From positions 1 through 64,000 of the forward strand of contig NZ_AUCM01000007.1 in assembly GCF_000429765.1 (NCBI RefSeq): a DNA stretch of 64,000 nt. Reading direction: 5' to 3'. Made by a program: the position numbers and the translations under genes. The notes under the pieces were generated by a model. That model ran no database searches, had not been told where the DNA came from, and saw only the letters and a program-made list of their open reading frames with translations. How positions within the stretch are numbered: the first letter of the stretch is position 1; each line of letters starts with the position of its first letter. The stretch is from Gemmobacter nectariphilus DSM 15620. Its GTDB lineage: Bacteria; Pseudomonadota; Alphaproteobacteria; Rhodobacterales; Rhodobacteraceae. Of this stretch, positions 1-9,307 are shown piece by piece.

Positions 1-551
1 GGGGCGATCTGCTGAATGGCGGGGCGGGGGCCGATACGCTGTATGGTGGCAACGGCAACGACAAGCTGGACGGCCGCAATGGCAATGACCTGCTGGATGG
101 CGGGATCGGGGCCGACACGCTTTATGGCGGCAACGGCAACGACACGCTGGACGGCGGCAACGGCGATGACCTGCTGGAGGGCGGCGCGGCCAATGATGCG
201 CTGTTCGGTGGCGGCGGCAGCGACACGCTGGATGGCGGCCTGGGCCGGGATACGCTGACCGGCGGTGCGGGGGCCGATACCTTCGTGCTGAACGTGCCGG
301 CCGGCAGCTATGGCGGGCAGCCGCAGATGATCATCACCGACTTCGAACAGGGCCTCGACCAGATCGACCTGTCGGCGCTGGCGCTGAGCTTTGTCGGAAC
401 CGCCGCCTTCTCGGCCACCGGGGCCGCCGAGATGCGCTATGCGCCTGGCACCGACCGGCTGGTCATCGACTTCGACGGGAACGGCTCGGGCGACTATCGC
501 ATCCAGCTGTCGTCGGGCGTCGAGATCCTGGCCAGCGATCTGATCTTGTAA
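1..551 (+). CDS. RTX calcium-binding protein, C-terminal part (5' end outside window)
   Basis: The reading frame is open from the window edge (codons in phase with position 3) to TAA at 549-551. The visible part begins with about nine glycine/aspartate nonapeptides of the GGxGxDxLx type (for example [19 protein letters not shown]), the calcium-binding RTX beta-roll. A closing segment follows with [13 protein letters not shown], and the protein ends in EILASDLIL. This is the usual layout of type I secreted proteins, which lack a signal peptide and carry an uncleaved C-terminal export signal. The function of the missing N-terminal part (toxin, protease, adhesin) cannot be known here. No HlyB/HlyD/TolC genes are in the window. 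The end resembles that of the giant RTX protein at 48514-60852. Confidence 0.9.
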   Translation, partial: GDLLNGGAGADTLYGGNGNDKLDGRNGNDLLDGGIGADTLYGGNGNDTLDGGNGDDLLEGGAANDALFGGGGSDTLDGGLGRDTLTGGAGADTFVLNVPAGSYGGQPQMIITDFEQGLDQIDLSALALSFVGTAAFSATGAAEMRYAPGTDRLVIDFDGNGSGDYRIQLSSGVEILASDLIL

Positions 552-1049
552 CAGCGCGGCGGGCGGCCCAGAGACACAGGCGCCCGAACACGGCCATCGG
601 GGCCGGTGCATCGCACCGGCCCTGCGCGCGCGCGGATCGGCCTGAAGCCGTCTCGACAGGTCAACATCAAGGCGATGCAAGGCATCGATGCTCGGCAACG
701 CAGAGGCATCGTCTTGAAGGCGGCTCATGCAATCCTGAAGCGGCCTCGGATCGCAAACGCAACGACCGGGCCGTGACATCTGCCCTGGTTGCCCATGCCT
801 TTCGCAGCCTGATGCGGCACCGCAGAAACGACACAGCTTGGCCAAGGCTTGCCCATGCGCAGATGCCGTTCAACCAGTGCCGCTGCCGGCGATGGCGCTC
901 TCGCAACGACCGGATAGTTGACTTTGACATATGTGTTTTCGATTTGCCAAAGCTCTGGGGGTCTGATCAGCATACCGGAAAGCATTCACCGGATTATTCA
1001 GACGACCCCTGCCAACAGAACCTGGCCTGCCGATCAGGAGTATTTGAAG
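552..1049. other. Intergenic region, 498 bp, no gene recognised
   Basis: Apart from the hairpin at 600-622 this stretch shows no convincing gene on either strand. Its open frames have no signal peptide, motif or ribosome-binding site and use atypical codons. A TTGACT/TTGACA pair at 918-929 looks like a -35 element for the lipoprotein downstream, but no clear -10 hexamer lies at the right distance. Confidence 0.5.
600..622 (+). terminator. Hairpin downstream of the RTX gene, possible terminator
   Basis: A perfect 10-bp stem (GGGCCGGTGC at 600-609, GCACCGGCCC at 613-622) closes on a 3-nt loop, 48 nt after the RTX stop codon. No T-run follows, so it is either a weak intrinsic terminator or an mRNA 3'-end stabiliser. 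Confidence 0.45.
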
Positions 1050-2180
1050 TTGTTGCTCAGACTCCTGCCGTTCATGTTCATCCTCGCGGGCTGTGTGATT
1101 TCCGACCAATCGCTGCTTGGCGAGGATTTGACGGCAAGGGTGCTGCCGGATCAGGTTGTCATCGTCAGTCAGAGCGACACCCCGACCGCCTATGCCTGGG
1201 ATGGCAAACGCTATCGCTACAAATGGGGAGATGACAGTCACACGTCGCTGCAGTTTGCGCGGCTCAATGTCGAACCGGGTGTCCTGCATGTCGTCGAGGC
1301 GCGGCTTTCCAAGGGAAATTTCGGCTATGCGCTGGTCGAGTTGAGCGGAGAGTCCGCAAAGGTCTATCAATTCGACTCCCCCGCGCTTGCGCGATCGGCC
1401 GGTGTTCGTGTGGCCCGCGCCAGCAAGGATACGATACAGATGGACAGCCGGCGCGATCTGTCGATGTTCTATACTGCGGCGGCCAAACAGCGCGCGACGG
1501 CCGGCGTTGGCACATACCGTATCCTGAATATGGCGCTTCCAGCGAACACGGCGCCTATCGCACAGCTCAAGCAAGACTGGGAACGCAAGGTCGCGGCCAA
1601 GAAGGCTGCAAAGGCGGCCAAACCCCCGACCCCTCCACCCGCAGCGACGCGTGGACCCGTGTCAAACGGCCTGTGGCAATTGAGCGAAACCATCGATCCG
1701 ATGACGGACAGAGCCAAGCCGGCCCTTGTCGGACAGCCAATCCAGGCCGATGGCGTCAGGCAGCAACCCCAGCTGCGCTTTTTCTGCGGCAAGGATCGCC
1801 AGCTATGGCCAACGATCCATTGGGGGGTTCCGATCCGGAACGCCTATCCCGATGGCAAGGTTGCGATCGCGCGGGTCACCGTCCGCTTTGGCACCGGGCA
1901 GCCGGCCGACTATGGTTGGCCGCTTTCGACGGACCAGACACGAACCAGCGCGATGAACCCGGCCACAGGATCAATGCTGCAGATCGGCCAGACGATGATG
2001 GAACGGCTTGGTGCCGCGCCCTTGTCCCTGACCTGGACGGCCGCCGAGTTCCGCAGGAAACTTGCCGGAGCGAACCGCGTGGTTCTTCGAGCGCGCAACA
2101 TCTCCGGCGATGATGCCACGCTGATTTTCGACACGACGGGCTTTGCAGAACTGGCGGCCTCGATGGACCAGCGGTGCTGA
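1050..2180 (+). CDS. Putative outer-membrane lipoprotein of unknown function
   Basis: A 376-residue protein if started at the TTG at 1050, which lies 9 nt after AGGAG (1036-1040). This start gives a short lipoprotein signal ending in the lipobox FILAGC (Cys15), so the mature protein should be lipid-anchored. The frame is open further upstream to 918, but that would bury the lipobox internally. The middle is charged and proline-rich (KKAAKAAKPPTPPPAATRG, about residues 185-205) and looks like a linker between two globular parts. The family is not recognised. The next gene starts 67 bp downstream on the same strand and is also exported, so the two may be co-transcribed and act together in the envelope. 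Confidence 0.7.
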   Translation: MLLRLLPFMFILAGCVISDQSLLGEDLTARVLPDQVVIVSQSDTPTAYAWDGKRYRYKWGDDSHTSLQFARLNVEPGVLHVVEARLSKGNFGYALVELSGESAKVYQFDSPALARSAGVRVARASKDTIQMDSRRDLSMFYTAAAKQRATAGVGTYRILNMALPANTAPIAQLKQDWERKVAAKKAAKAAKPPTPPPAATRGPVSNGLWQLSETIDPMTDRAKPALVGQPIQADGVRQQPQLRFFCGKDRQLWPTIHWGVPIRNAYPDGKVAIARVTVRFGTGQPADYGWPLSTDQTRTSAMNPATGSMLQIGQTMMERLGAAPLSLTWTAAEFRRKLAGANRVVLRARNISGDDATLIFDTTGFAELAASMDQRC

Positions 2181-2247
2181 CCGCCGCTGCTTTTCCAGAA
2201 AGGCTGTTTTTCGTAGCGCGCTCTGGCGTGAGCTCAGGGAAACGTTC

Positions 2248-4812
2248 ATGACCAATTTCCGACTGTCGCCGGCCAGGTTTCATGCATGGCCACGCGCCGC
2301 CCTCAAGACGATGGCCGCTTTCGCCGCAGGCGTTGCGCTGGCCGTGGTGCCACTGACGATACCCGCCCATGCGCAGATCACTGCCGATAGCCTGGCCGGG
2401 CATTGGGTTGGTGGCTATCGTTGCAACGGCGGCGATATGCTGGCCAGCCTGACCATGGAAACGCAGGACGATGCGCGCCTTGTCGGCGTCTTTGCGTTTT
2501 CCGGGGCGCAGCGCGGCGATGCGCGGCCTGTAAAAGGGTCATACCGGGTCAATGCGCGGATCAGGGAAGGTGAGCGTCTTGTCGTCAACCCCGGCTCCTG
2601 GATCGAACGGCCGCCAGGATATGGCCCGCTGAAGTTGATGGGGCCCGCTCAATCTGACACCCTTGTCCTGGATACCGGGTTGAACAATTGTGGCCCGGTG
2701 ACGGTCAGCCTTCAGCCGGCGGACAAATCTGTTACGGATCTCGCCCCAAGGGCCAGCAACGCTCTGCCAGTTCCCGCAACGGCGGGCAGGCCAGTCGCGC
2801 CGGCGCCGCGCGGACCAACGCCCCCGATCACGGCCGACGCCGACCAGAACGGACGCAAGCTGAAACCGGAGCTGCTTGCCGCGCTGCAGGAAACGCGCGA
2901 CGCAACCATTGGCCTGTGGGAGGGCAAGGCAACCTGCCTGACCGGGCCTTTGAACGTGGAGCTGAGGGTATTCCCCGATGCCAAGGGAGACGGGCTGAGC
3001 GCGGCGGTCGTGCTTGCGGGGGCGTCGCGCCTCTTGGGCGCACCCAGTCGGGATTTCGCCGGCACCGTCCGGATGAACGCGAACATGCGCCGTCCAGAGT
3101 TCGAGTCCGATCCGCAGGCGCAGGTGACGGGCGCCAAGGTGGATGCGCTGAAAATGCGGCTCTACCCAGTGGGGGACCGCATGACCGGACAGCTGGTCGA
3201 CACGCTGTCCTGCAGCATGAACCTGAAGCGGGTGTCCACGGACGCCGGCACCCCGGTGTCACGTTCGGTGCCGGTGACGCCCTTCATGTCGCTGCTTGGC
3301 GACTGGGACGGGGTCGTTCTGACCAAGAATTCGGCGGAACATGTCAGCATCTCGATCGGGCAGGCTGAAACGCCATCGTCCACGGTCGTCTTTGCGGCCA
3401 CGGCATCGTTCCGCGGCAAGACCGATCGCCTTGCCCTTGCCACGTTTGACAGCAAGACCCTGCAGTTCGAGAAGCTGCAGGCAACCGACCGATCCCTTTT
3501 TGCGGGCAAAGTCCCGCGAGAGATTGGCGCGACACCCTATGGCGACGCCCTTCTCCTGCATGTCGCCGGGGGAACCGGGTTGCTGTTCCGGCGCCCCACC
3601 GACCAGAAAGACCCGCTGGACAGGGTATGTCAGACCCATATCGGCACGGCGCTGGATGCGGGTGTCGCCGCCTATAATGCCACCCGACGGCTCAAGGAGG
3701 CGTTCTATCCAGCGTTTGCCGGGTTCGAGGAAACCTCGGCCGCCGCACGCGCCGCACTGGCGGCACCGTCCGTCCGGGCCATGGGGGCCGACCGATTTGT
3801 CGCGCTGGCCGAACTTTGCCTTCTGACAAGCACCGAGTTCGACACGATCGTCTGGTCGAAGGCTTTTGACAACGTGGTTGACATCGCGGCCATCGGGAAG
3901 ATCCGGGGCAGCGTTGCGCGCGCGGGAACACCGAAATTCCCGGGCAGACTGGGCAAACCCGGCGTTGAACCCAGAATTGCCGGGGTCCTCTCGCAGACAG
4001 AAGCCGCCAGCGTTCACCTTGCGCAGGCGGGCACGATCGGCCAGGCGGACACACCCGAAGCGATGATCACGCAACTGAGTGCGCTTGCACCGCAGCTGGC
4101 GCATGTTCAGGCCGAGGCGCTTTGGGCGACGCTGCAACCCGCTGCGCAGCGGCTTGATATCTTCGAGAAAGCCGCCATCGCGAGCCGTGCCGAGGCACGG
4201 GTTGCCCGCGCCCGACAGCGCATGGCGGGTGTTGTCACCCCTGGGTGGCTTGGCGGGCAATCGGCACGGTTCGAGGCTCTGACCTCTGGCCGGATGGCGG
4301 CACTGGATGGTGACAGCATGTCGGTGTTCGGCGGCTTTGCACATGCTGCGCTGGATAAGTGCGCCGCGCAATTCGACCCTGGCACCAAGGCCCGGATCAT
4401 CGGTTCGGTGCTGAAGAGCGCATCGCGTTCAATGGGCACGGAATATGCAACCGGCGGCCTTGGGCAGACGATGCAAAGCCAGATGCAGAACGCGGGCCTC
4501 TATGCCCTTGGCGCCGAGATTGCCAAGGATATGCCCTGCGACATGCCCTATCTGAAAAAGGTTCTGGAAACGCTGGGCGACCTGGCAACGCGCGATACTG
4601 TCAACGGCTGGAACCGTGCGTCGCTGTTCGCGCGATCCTGTGCACTGGACCGGCCGTCCAGCCAGTGCGCCTGTGTTGAAACAAGCCTGGACAACGTGAT
4701 GCCGGACCTCGGCCAACAGCGCTATAGCCCCAACCTGATCTCCATGCTGATCAGGAAGAACCCGCTTGTTGCCGGCCCCATGCTGGCTGCTTGCGGTGTC
4801 CAGCGATATTAG
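2248..4812 (+). CDS. Large secreted protein with three tandem GxWxG modules
   Basis: Start chosen at ATG 2248, 7 nt after AGGGA; an upstream in-frame start at 2143 would overlap the preceding lipoprotein. The 854-residue product has a signal peptide with a likely AHA-QI cleavage near residue 42. Three similar segments follow, each opening with a small-residue/Trp motif: LAGHWVGGYRC (about 49-59), IGLWEGKATC (about 221-230) and LLGDWDGVV (about 350). Each is followed by alternating beta strands, suggesting repeated small beta-sandwich or barrel domains. The C-terminal half (about 450-854) is mainly helical with several cysteines. Not assigned to a named family. It probably acts in the periplasm or at the surface together with the preceding lipoprotein. 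Confidence 0.75.
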   Translation: MTNFRLSPARFHAWPRAALKTMAAFAAGVALAVVPLTIPAHAQITADSLAGHWVGGYRCNGGDMLASLTMETQDDARLVGVFAFSGAQRGDARPVKGSYRVNARIREGERLVVNPGSWIERPPGYGPLKLMGPAQSDTLVLDTGLNNCGPVTVSLQPADKSVTDLAPRASNALPVPATAGRPVAPAPRGPTPPITADADQNGRKLKPELLAALQETRDATIGLWEGKATCLTGPLNVELRVFPDAKGDGLSAAVVLAGASRLLGAPSRDFAGTVRMNANMRRPEFESDPQAQVTGAKVDALKMRLYPVGDRMTGQLVDTLSCSMNLKRVSTDAGTPVSRSVPVTPFMSLLGDWDGVVLTKNSAEHVSISIGQAETPSSTVVFAATASFRGKTDRLALATFDSKTLQFEKLQATDRSLFAGKVPREIGATPYGDALLLHVAGGTGLLFRRPTDQKDPLDRVCQTHIGTALDAGVAAYNATRRLKEAFYPAFAGFEETSAAARAALAAPSVRAMGADRFVALAELCLLTSTEFDTIVWSKAFDNVVDIAAIGKIRGSVARAGTPKFPGRLGKPGVEPRIAGVLSQTEAASVHLAQAGTIGQADTPEAMITQLSALAPQLAHVQAEALWATLQPAAQRLDIFEKAAIASRAEARVARARQRMAGVVTPGWLGGQSARFEALTSGRMAALDGDSMSVFGGFAHAALDKCAAQFDPGTKARIIGSVLKSASRSMGTEYATGGLGQTMQSQMQNAGLYALGAEIAKDMPCDMPYLKKVLETLGDLATRDTVNGWNRASLFARSCALDRPSSQCACVETSLDNVMPDLGQQRYSPNLISMLIRKNPLVAGPMLAACGVQRY

Positions 4813-5105
4813 CGCCTCGGCCCTTCAGGGTGATGACGGTCAGCGCCGGCAGGTTCTGCCTGCGATCCGCCGCGGATGTGCCGCGGGTCTGATGCTGCCC
4901 GTTTGTCGCGCGGGATTGACAAGACCATGTCCGCCGCGTTCTTGTGGAACGAATTTCAGGGTGCGCCGTCAGTAAAATCGTGCCCGGCCTTGCAGATCGG
5001 TTGCATCCGGGCGAGTGCCTGCTGTTCCCTCCAAGTCCGTGTCTATCGCATGTTTCCACACGCGTCCGTTCCTGCCCTTCGCCTGATCGTCCGGAGGCCT
5101 TGACG

Positions 5106-5846
5106 ATGGCGGTCTTCGTCCGGCTCTGGGCTGTGGCCGCAGGTATCCTGGCCCTGGTGATCGCGGGTTTCGTCTGGCTTGCAATCCTGAACTTCAAGCA
5201 AATCCAGATCACCTTGCTGCACGAACGCCTTGCCGTTCTGGCCGAAGTCACGGCCGTCCCGTTCCAGACGGCCGCACGCATCGGGATGCCGCTTGGCGGG
5301 GTGCGCAATGCCGACGCCCTGCTGGAACGCGCCCGGCAAAGCGACAATGCCATCGTCGGCATCCATGTCGCCGATGCCGCAGGCCGGGTGGTTCGCTCGA
5401 CCGACAAGGCGGTTGAAGGCACAAGCCTGCAGATGCCCCCGGGCGATCGTGCGCGATGGTCCTGGCTGGATGGTGAACATCTGTTCAGCTCGGTCCGGCT
5501 GCTTGGCAGCCAGGATCAGCGCGTCGGCTCGGTGACGGTCGAGATCGATCGGGCCGGCAGCATGATCCGGACCCGCGCCATGGCTGCGGAACTGCTGACA
5601 TCGGCCGCGCTCATCTGGGCGGCGATGGCGGGGCTCTCGGGATTGGGCCTGTGGTTCTTCCTGCGTCCCCAGATCTCGGCATTTCGCATGGTCGAGCAGC
5701 AGATCGAGGCGTTCGAATCCGACATCTGGCGCAAGCAGGCCGACGCCTGTCCCGACCCGCACGAGCCATCGCTGGGCACCGCCCTGCGTGAGGCGCATCT
5801 GCGGTTTCGGCGCCAGGCGCCAGGACATGGGAACGATCATGCCTGA
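5106..5846 (+). CDS. Membrane-anchored periplasmic sensor domain without output domain
   Basis: A 246-residue protein from ATG 5106. A membrane helix at about 6-28 and another at about 162-186 flank a roughly 130-residue periplasmic segment whose pattern resembles small Cache-like sensor domains. After the second helix only about 60 cytoplasmic residues remain, with no HAMP, kinase, GGDEF or methyl-accepting domain. It overlaps the next gene by 8 nt (ATGCCTGA), so translation is probably coupled. It may act as a partner of the sensor-MFS fusion encoded next, whose N-terminus has the same helix-sensor-helix layout. The Cache assignment is by pattern only. Confidence 0.75.
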   Translation: MAVFVRLWAVAAGILALVIAGFVWLAILNFKQIQITLLHERLAVLAEVTAVPFQTAARIGMPLGGVRNADALLERARQSDNAIVGIHVADAAGRVVRSTDKAVEGTSLQMPPGDRARWSWLDGEHLFSSVRLLGSQDQRVGSVTVEIDRAGSMIRTRAMAAELLTSAALIWAAMAGLSGLGLWFFLRPQISAFRMVEQQIEAFESDIWRKQADACPDPHEPSLGTALREAHLRFRRQAPGHGNDHA

Positions 5847-7761
5847 CCGCAGCGCGATCACCGACGCGCCGCATGTCCGCGCCCGCATGCTGGCGGTTCT
5901 GACCGTGTTCATCAGTGTGACGGTCCTGCTGTTCAGCATGGTCACACTGGTGTCCTTTGACCGCGCCATATCGCCCGAATTGCACCAGCGCACCCGGCTG
6001 ATCGGCGATATCATCCGCGCCAAGGTCGAGCAGAGCGTGGCAACGGGCATTCCGGTCGAAGCGATTGCCGGACTGGACAAGTATCTGGCCACGACGATCG
6101 GCCAGTTCCCCGAGATTCAGCACCTTGCCGTGGTCAGCCGGCGCGGCGTCCTGGTGGCCGAGGCTGCCAATGAAATCCGCCCCACCCTGCTGAGCCGGAT
6201 CGGTCTGGATGCGCGGCTGGGGGTCGAGGCGGCAACCTTTTCCCTGCCCATCCTTGTCAGGAATGACATGGCGGGGGCCGTCACGGTCACAGGTTCGGCC
6301 CAGTTTGCCGAGACGCGGCTGCGCAATGTGCTGCTCGACGTGTCGGTTCTGGCGCTGGCGGTGCTGCTGGCCGGGGTTGAACTGGCGCTGGCCATCGCGG
6401 CGGCCTCGATCTGGAAGCCTCTGAGCGGTATCAACGGCCTGCTGACCATGCAGCGCGTCGGGGTCTACACGCATGTCATCCGCCCGGCCGGCATAGGGCT
6501 GTTCAGGCGGCTGGCGCGGCGGTTGAACGGCTATTCGGCTGCCGCGCAGCGCGGGGCCGTCTCCTTGCCGGTGCTCCGGTTCGCCGAACTGGTGGACATC
6601 CGTTTCGCATTGTTCGTCTTTGTCGCGGGCACCGAGATCGCCGCCTCGTTCCTGCCGGTCTACGCGCTGGACGCGGCGCGGCCCGGCTGGCTGACCGACA
6701 ATCTCGCGGCCGCGCTGCCGCTGGCCTGCTATCTGGTCGCGGTCATGGTCGTCTCGCCCTTTGGCGCCCGACTGGTCGCGCGATGGGGGGCAAGCCGGCT
6801 GTTCGCGCTGGCAACGCTGCCGACAATGGTTTCGCTGATGATCATGGCCCTGGCCTCTGATGTGCTGTGGATCGCGTTGGCGCGCGGCGGCGTGGGGATT
6901 GGCTATGCGATCGCCTCGATCTCGTGTCAGGAATATGCGCTCAGGTCGGGAAATCGGGACGAGGTTTCGCAGGCCTCGGGCACCTTTCTTGCGATGATCT
7001 ATGGCGGAACCTTCTGTGGCTCTGTGCTTGGCGGCGTTCTGGCCCAGCACTTCGGATTCGCACTTGCCATCGGCATGGGCGCCCTGCTGGTGCTGGCAGG
7101 GGGTGCCAGCGGATATGTCACGATGACCCCGGCCGGCGGGCGCATGACGCAAGGCGCGGCGCCGGCGCAGGCCCCGGCCGTGCCCCATGCCCGCCGGCGC
7201 TATCTGGCGCTGACGATCGGTGTGGCCATTCCGCTGAACCTCGTGACGGCGGTCTTCGTCTGGTATCTGGCCCCATTGCAACTTGTCCGGCTGGGGGCAG
7301 ACACGTCCGAGACCGCACGGGTGATCATGCTTTATTACCTTGCCCAGATCATGCTTGGCGGACTGGTGACCAGATCGGCCCGCGACGATGGCAGCCGCTG
7401 GCTGGCGCTTGGCGTTGGCGCGCTTGTGGTCGCAGGCGCATTCATCGCGCTGTCCAGGCATGACGGGATCGGCGCGATGGTGATCGGGACGGCAGCAGTC
7501 GGCATTGGTCACGCCCTGTTGCGTGGCCCCTTGCTGGCGCTTGTAACCCGGATGGCACAGGGGGCAGGGATCGGGCTGTCGCGGTTCCGCATTGCCGAAC
7601 GGCTGGGCGCGCTGACCGGGCTCTTGCTGACAACGATCGCTCAAGCCCAGGTCTCGACCGCAGAGATCGTCAAGGCGCTTGCCTTGATGGTTCTCATGGG
7701 GGCAATCTTGGCCGGGATCGTCGACCGGGCATCCCGGCGCAGCGGGAGGACGCCGCAATGA
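5839..7761 (+). CDS. Periplasmic-sensor / MFS transporter fusion protein
   Basis: About 640 residues. Start taken at ATG 5839, inside the stop of the previous gene; ATG 5827 is an alternative. The N-terminal 200 residues form a helix (about 15-38), a periplasmic sensor-like segment and a second helix (about 165-190). From about residue 245 on there are 12 hydrophobic segments typical of a major facilitator transporter, with MFS-like sequence such as FGARLVARWG after the second MFS helix and PFGARLVARWGASRLFAL around it. A sensor module fused to an MFS permease is unusual and suggests ligand-gated transport, or a transporter-like receptor. Start and stop overlap with both neighbours (ATGCCTGA upstream, ATGA downstream). 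The substrate is unknown. Confidence 0.8.
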   Translation: MPDRSAITDAPHVRARMLAVLTVFISVTVLLFSMVTLVSFDRAISPELHQRTRLIGDIIRAKVEQSVATGIPVEAIAGLDKYLATTIGQFPEIQHLAVVSRRGVLVAEAANEIRPTLLSRIGLDARLGVEAATFSLPILVRNDMAGAVTVTGSAQFAETRLRNVLLDVSVLALAVLLAGVELALAIAAASIWKPLSGINGLLTMQRVGVYTHVIRPAGIGLFRRLARRLNGYSAAAQRGAVSLPVLRFAELVDIRFALFVFVAGTEIAASFLPVYALDAARPGWLTDNLAAALPLACYLVAVMVVSPFGARLVARWGASRLFALATLPTMVSLMIMALASDVLWIALARGGVGIGYAIASISCQEYALRSGNRDEVSQASGTFLAMIYGGTFCGSVLGGVLAQHFGFALAIGMGALLVLAGGASGYVTMTPAGGRMTQGAAPAQAPAVPHARRRYLALTIGVAIPLNLVTAVFVWYLAPLQLVRLGADTSETARVIMLYYLAQIMLGGLVTRSARDDGSRWLALGVGALVVAGAFIALSRHDGIGAMVIGTAAVGIGHALLRGPLLALVTRMAQGAGIGLSRFRIAERLGALTGLLLTTIAQAQVSTAEIVKALALMVLMGAILAGIVDRASRRSGRTPQ

Positions 7762-8753
7762 ACCCGAGGATCTGGCGCGGGGCCCTGTTTGCGGCGGCCA
7801 TGTTCTGGCCATTTGTCCCGGTGCAGGCCGCACAGGTGATGATCATCGCCTGGCGCGGCTGCGAAGAGGCTTGCCAGGGATTCCAGGACTATCTGCGCGA
7901 AACCGGCAATCCGATCGACGTCGCCATCCGGGATGCCGCGCAGGACAAGGCCCGCCTTCCCGGGTTTCTGGACGAGGCGCGCCGGACCGGCACGGATCTG
8001 ATCCTGACCTGGGGGACCAGCGCGACAATCGGCATAGCCGGAACGATGTCCGATCTGGCAGCGCCCCAGTTCAACCATGACATCCCGCAGATCTTCATGA
8101 TCGTTGCCGATCCGGTGGGCGCCGGCGTGGTGCAATCGCTGGACACGACCGGACGCGCGAATATCACCGGCACCTACAACCGGATGCCGGAAACGGTGAC
8201 CTTGCAGACGATCCGCAGCTATATGCCGGGCTTTCGGCATCTGGGCCTGCTGTTTCATGCCGACGAACGGAACTCGATCGTCAAGCGTGATGAAATGGCC
8301 GCGCTGGCTGCGCAACAGGGGCTTGAATTTACCGCCGTCGAGCTTGCTCTGGGCTCTGACGGCCATCCCGACCCGAAGGATATCGCAAGCGGCCTGCAGG
8401 CGCTCAAGGCTGCCGGGGTCGAATTCGTCTATGTCGGCAGCTCCTCGTTCCTCCAGGCCCAGAGCGCCGTGCTGCGCGATGCGGCGATCGCGGCGCGAAT
8501 GCCCGTGATCAGCCCCTACGAGGACATGATCCGCAAGGGCGATGCGTTGATATCGGTTGCGGCCCGGTATCGTGATGTCGGGCGGTTGGCGGGAAAGCTC
8601 GCCCATCAGATCCTGTTCGAACAGGCCGTGCCGGGAACGCTGCCGGTGGCCCGGATGCAGGATTTCGCGATCACCATCAACACCCAGCTCGCCCGCGAGA
8701 TCGGCATCTTCCCGCCGCTCGATCTGCTGGAAATCGCGGAAACCGTGGATTGA
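7758..8753 (+). CDS. ABC_sub_bind-family periplasmic binding protein (TrpX-like)
   Basis: 331 residues. ATG 7758 overlaps the preceding stop (ATGA). A signal peptide ends near VQAAQ (residue 25). The body matches the PF04392-type substrate-binding fold: an early Rossmann-like segment, then DLILTWGTSATIG, the IVADPVGAG segment, LGLLFHADERNS and MPVISPYEDMIRKGDALISV, as in proteins annotated as tryptophan/tyrosine ABC transport binding proteins. No ABC permease or ATPase is adjacent, so it probably works with the two sensor-bearing membrane proteins encoded immediately upstream rather than as part of a classical importer. The ligand is not predictable; amino-acid-like ligands are known for the family. 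Confidence 0.85.
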   Translation: MNPRIWRGALFAAAMFWPFVPVQAAQVMIIAWRGCEEACQGFQDYLRETGNPIDVAIRDAAQDKARLPGFLDEARRTGTDLILTWGTSATIGIAGTMSDLAAPQFNHDIPQIFMIVADPVGAGVVQSLDTTGRANITGTYNRMPETVTLQTIRSYMPGFRHLGLLFHADERNSIVKRDEMAALAAQQGLEFTAVELALGSDGHPDPKDIASGLQALKAAGVEFVYVGSSSFLQAQSAVLRDAAIAARMPVISPYEDMIRKGDALISVAARYRDVGRLAGKLAHQILFEQAVPGTLPVARMQDFAITINTQLAREIGIFPPLDLLEIAETVD

Positions 8754-8984
8754 GGTCCATCGCCAGCCGTTGATCCGCGCCAATGCCCAAGGCCGGTGCC
8801 CGCTGCGCGGCTAGACCGCCTTCGGCCTGCCGACCTACCGTGAAACCACTCTGGCCCAATCCAGCCCGAACCTTGCAGGATACTTCCGCAGGCGGTCTGA
8901 ACCGTTCCGGCTGGTCTTTTCCTCGCGGGATACGGCGGCGGCCGGCGAGGGGCATTCCCGGCAGGCGCGGATCACCGTGGCCCG

Positions 8985-9262
8985 TTGCGCGTGGTCGAAT
9001 TCGTCCAGCCGCTCGGCCGCCGGCTGCACCAAGGCGGCCCGGCGCATATCCAGGTGTCGGTCTTTGGCCGCGCGCTTTCCCCGCGCCTGATCACCCGGAT
9101 GTATGTCGAGGACGAGGACAGCGCCGCAGACCGGGTGACGGCCCCGATCGAACAGGTCCACCGGCGCGAAACCCTGCTGGCCCGCCGCATCGGCCCTGGG
9201 CAATACCGTTTCGACATCCGCCTGCAAGCCGAGGGCGAGACGGTATTCCCGGACGTCAGATC
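8985..9262 (+). pseudogene. pcaG: Remnant of protocatechuate 3,4-dioxygenase alpha subunit (C-terminal part)
   Basis: The plus-strand frame at about 9045-9260 translates to HIQVSVFGRALSPRLITRM, then YVEDEDSAADRV, RRETLLARR, YRFDIRLQAEGETVF. This follows the C-terminal third of PcaG closely (APHI-xV-xVFARG, RLYF-DE, RRETLIA, YRFDIRLQG-ETVFFD). The N-terminal two thirds of the enzyme are missing; an in-frame stop lies at 8898-8900. The normal stop after the VFFDF ending is also lost, so the frame runs on into the 3' end of the ABC ATPase gene on the other strand. No pcaH or other beta-ketoadipate gene is nearby. This is best read as a decaying fragment of a once larger locus. It occupies most of the 554-bp gap between 8754 and 9307; the rest shows nothing clear. 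Confidence 0.65.
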
Positions 9263-9307
9263 GCGCTGGCCCCCGTCGTCCCGACCGGGGACCACGGGGG
9301 TTTGCGA

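Noticed and set aside
918-952. TTGACT/TTGACA as a promoter for the lipoprotein gene
   Set aside because: No recognisable -10 hexamer at 16-18 nt from either.
5611-7833. A 740-residue minus-strand open frame
   Set aside because: Antisense to the sensor and MFS genes; Arg/Gln/His-rich composition and no motif or start signal.
8757-8815. Short translated segment RQPLIRANAQGR resembling part of protocatechuate dioxygenase beta (PcaH)
   Set aside because: The similarity is too short and not in the order expected of PcaH; chance cannot be excluded.
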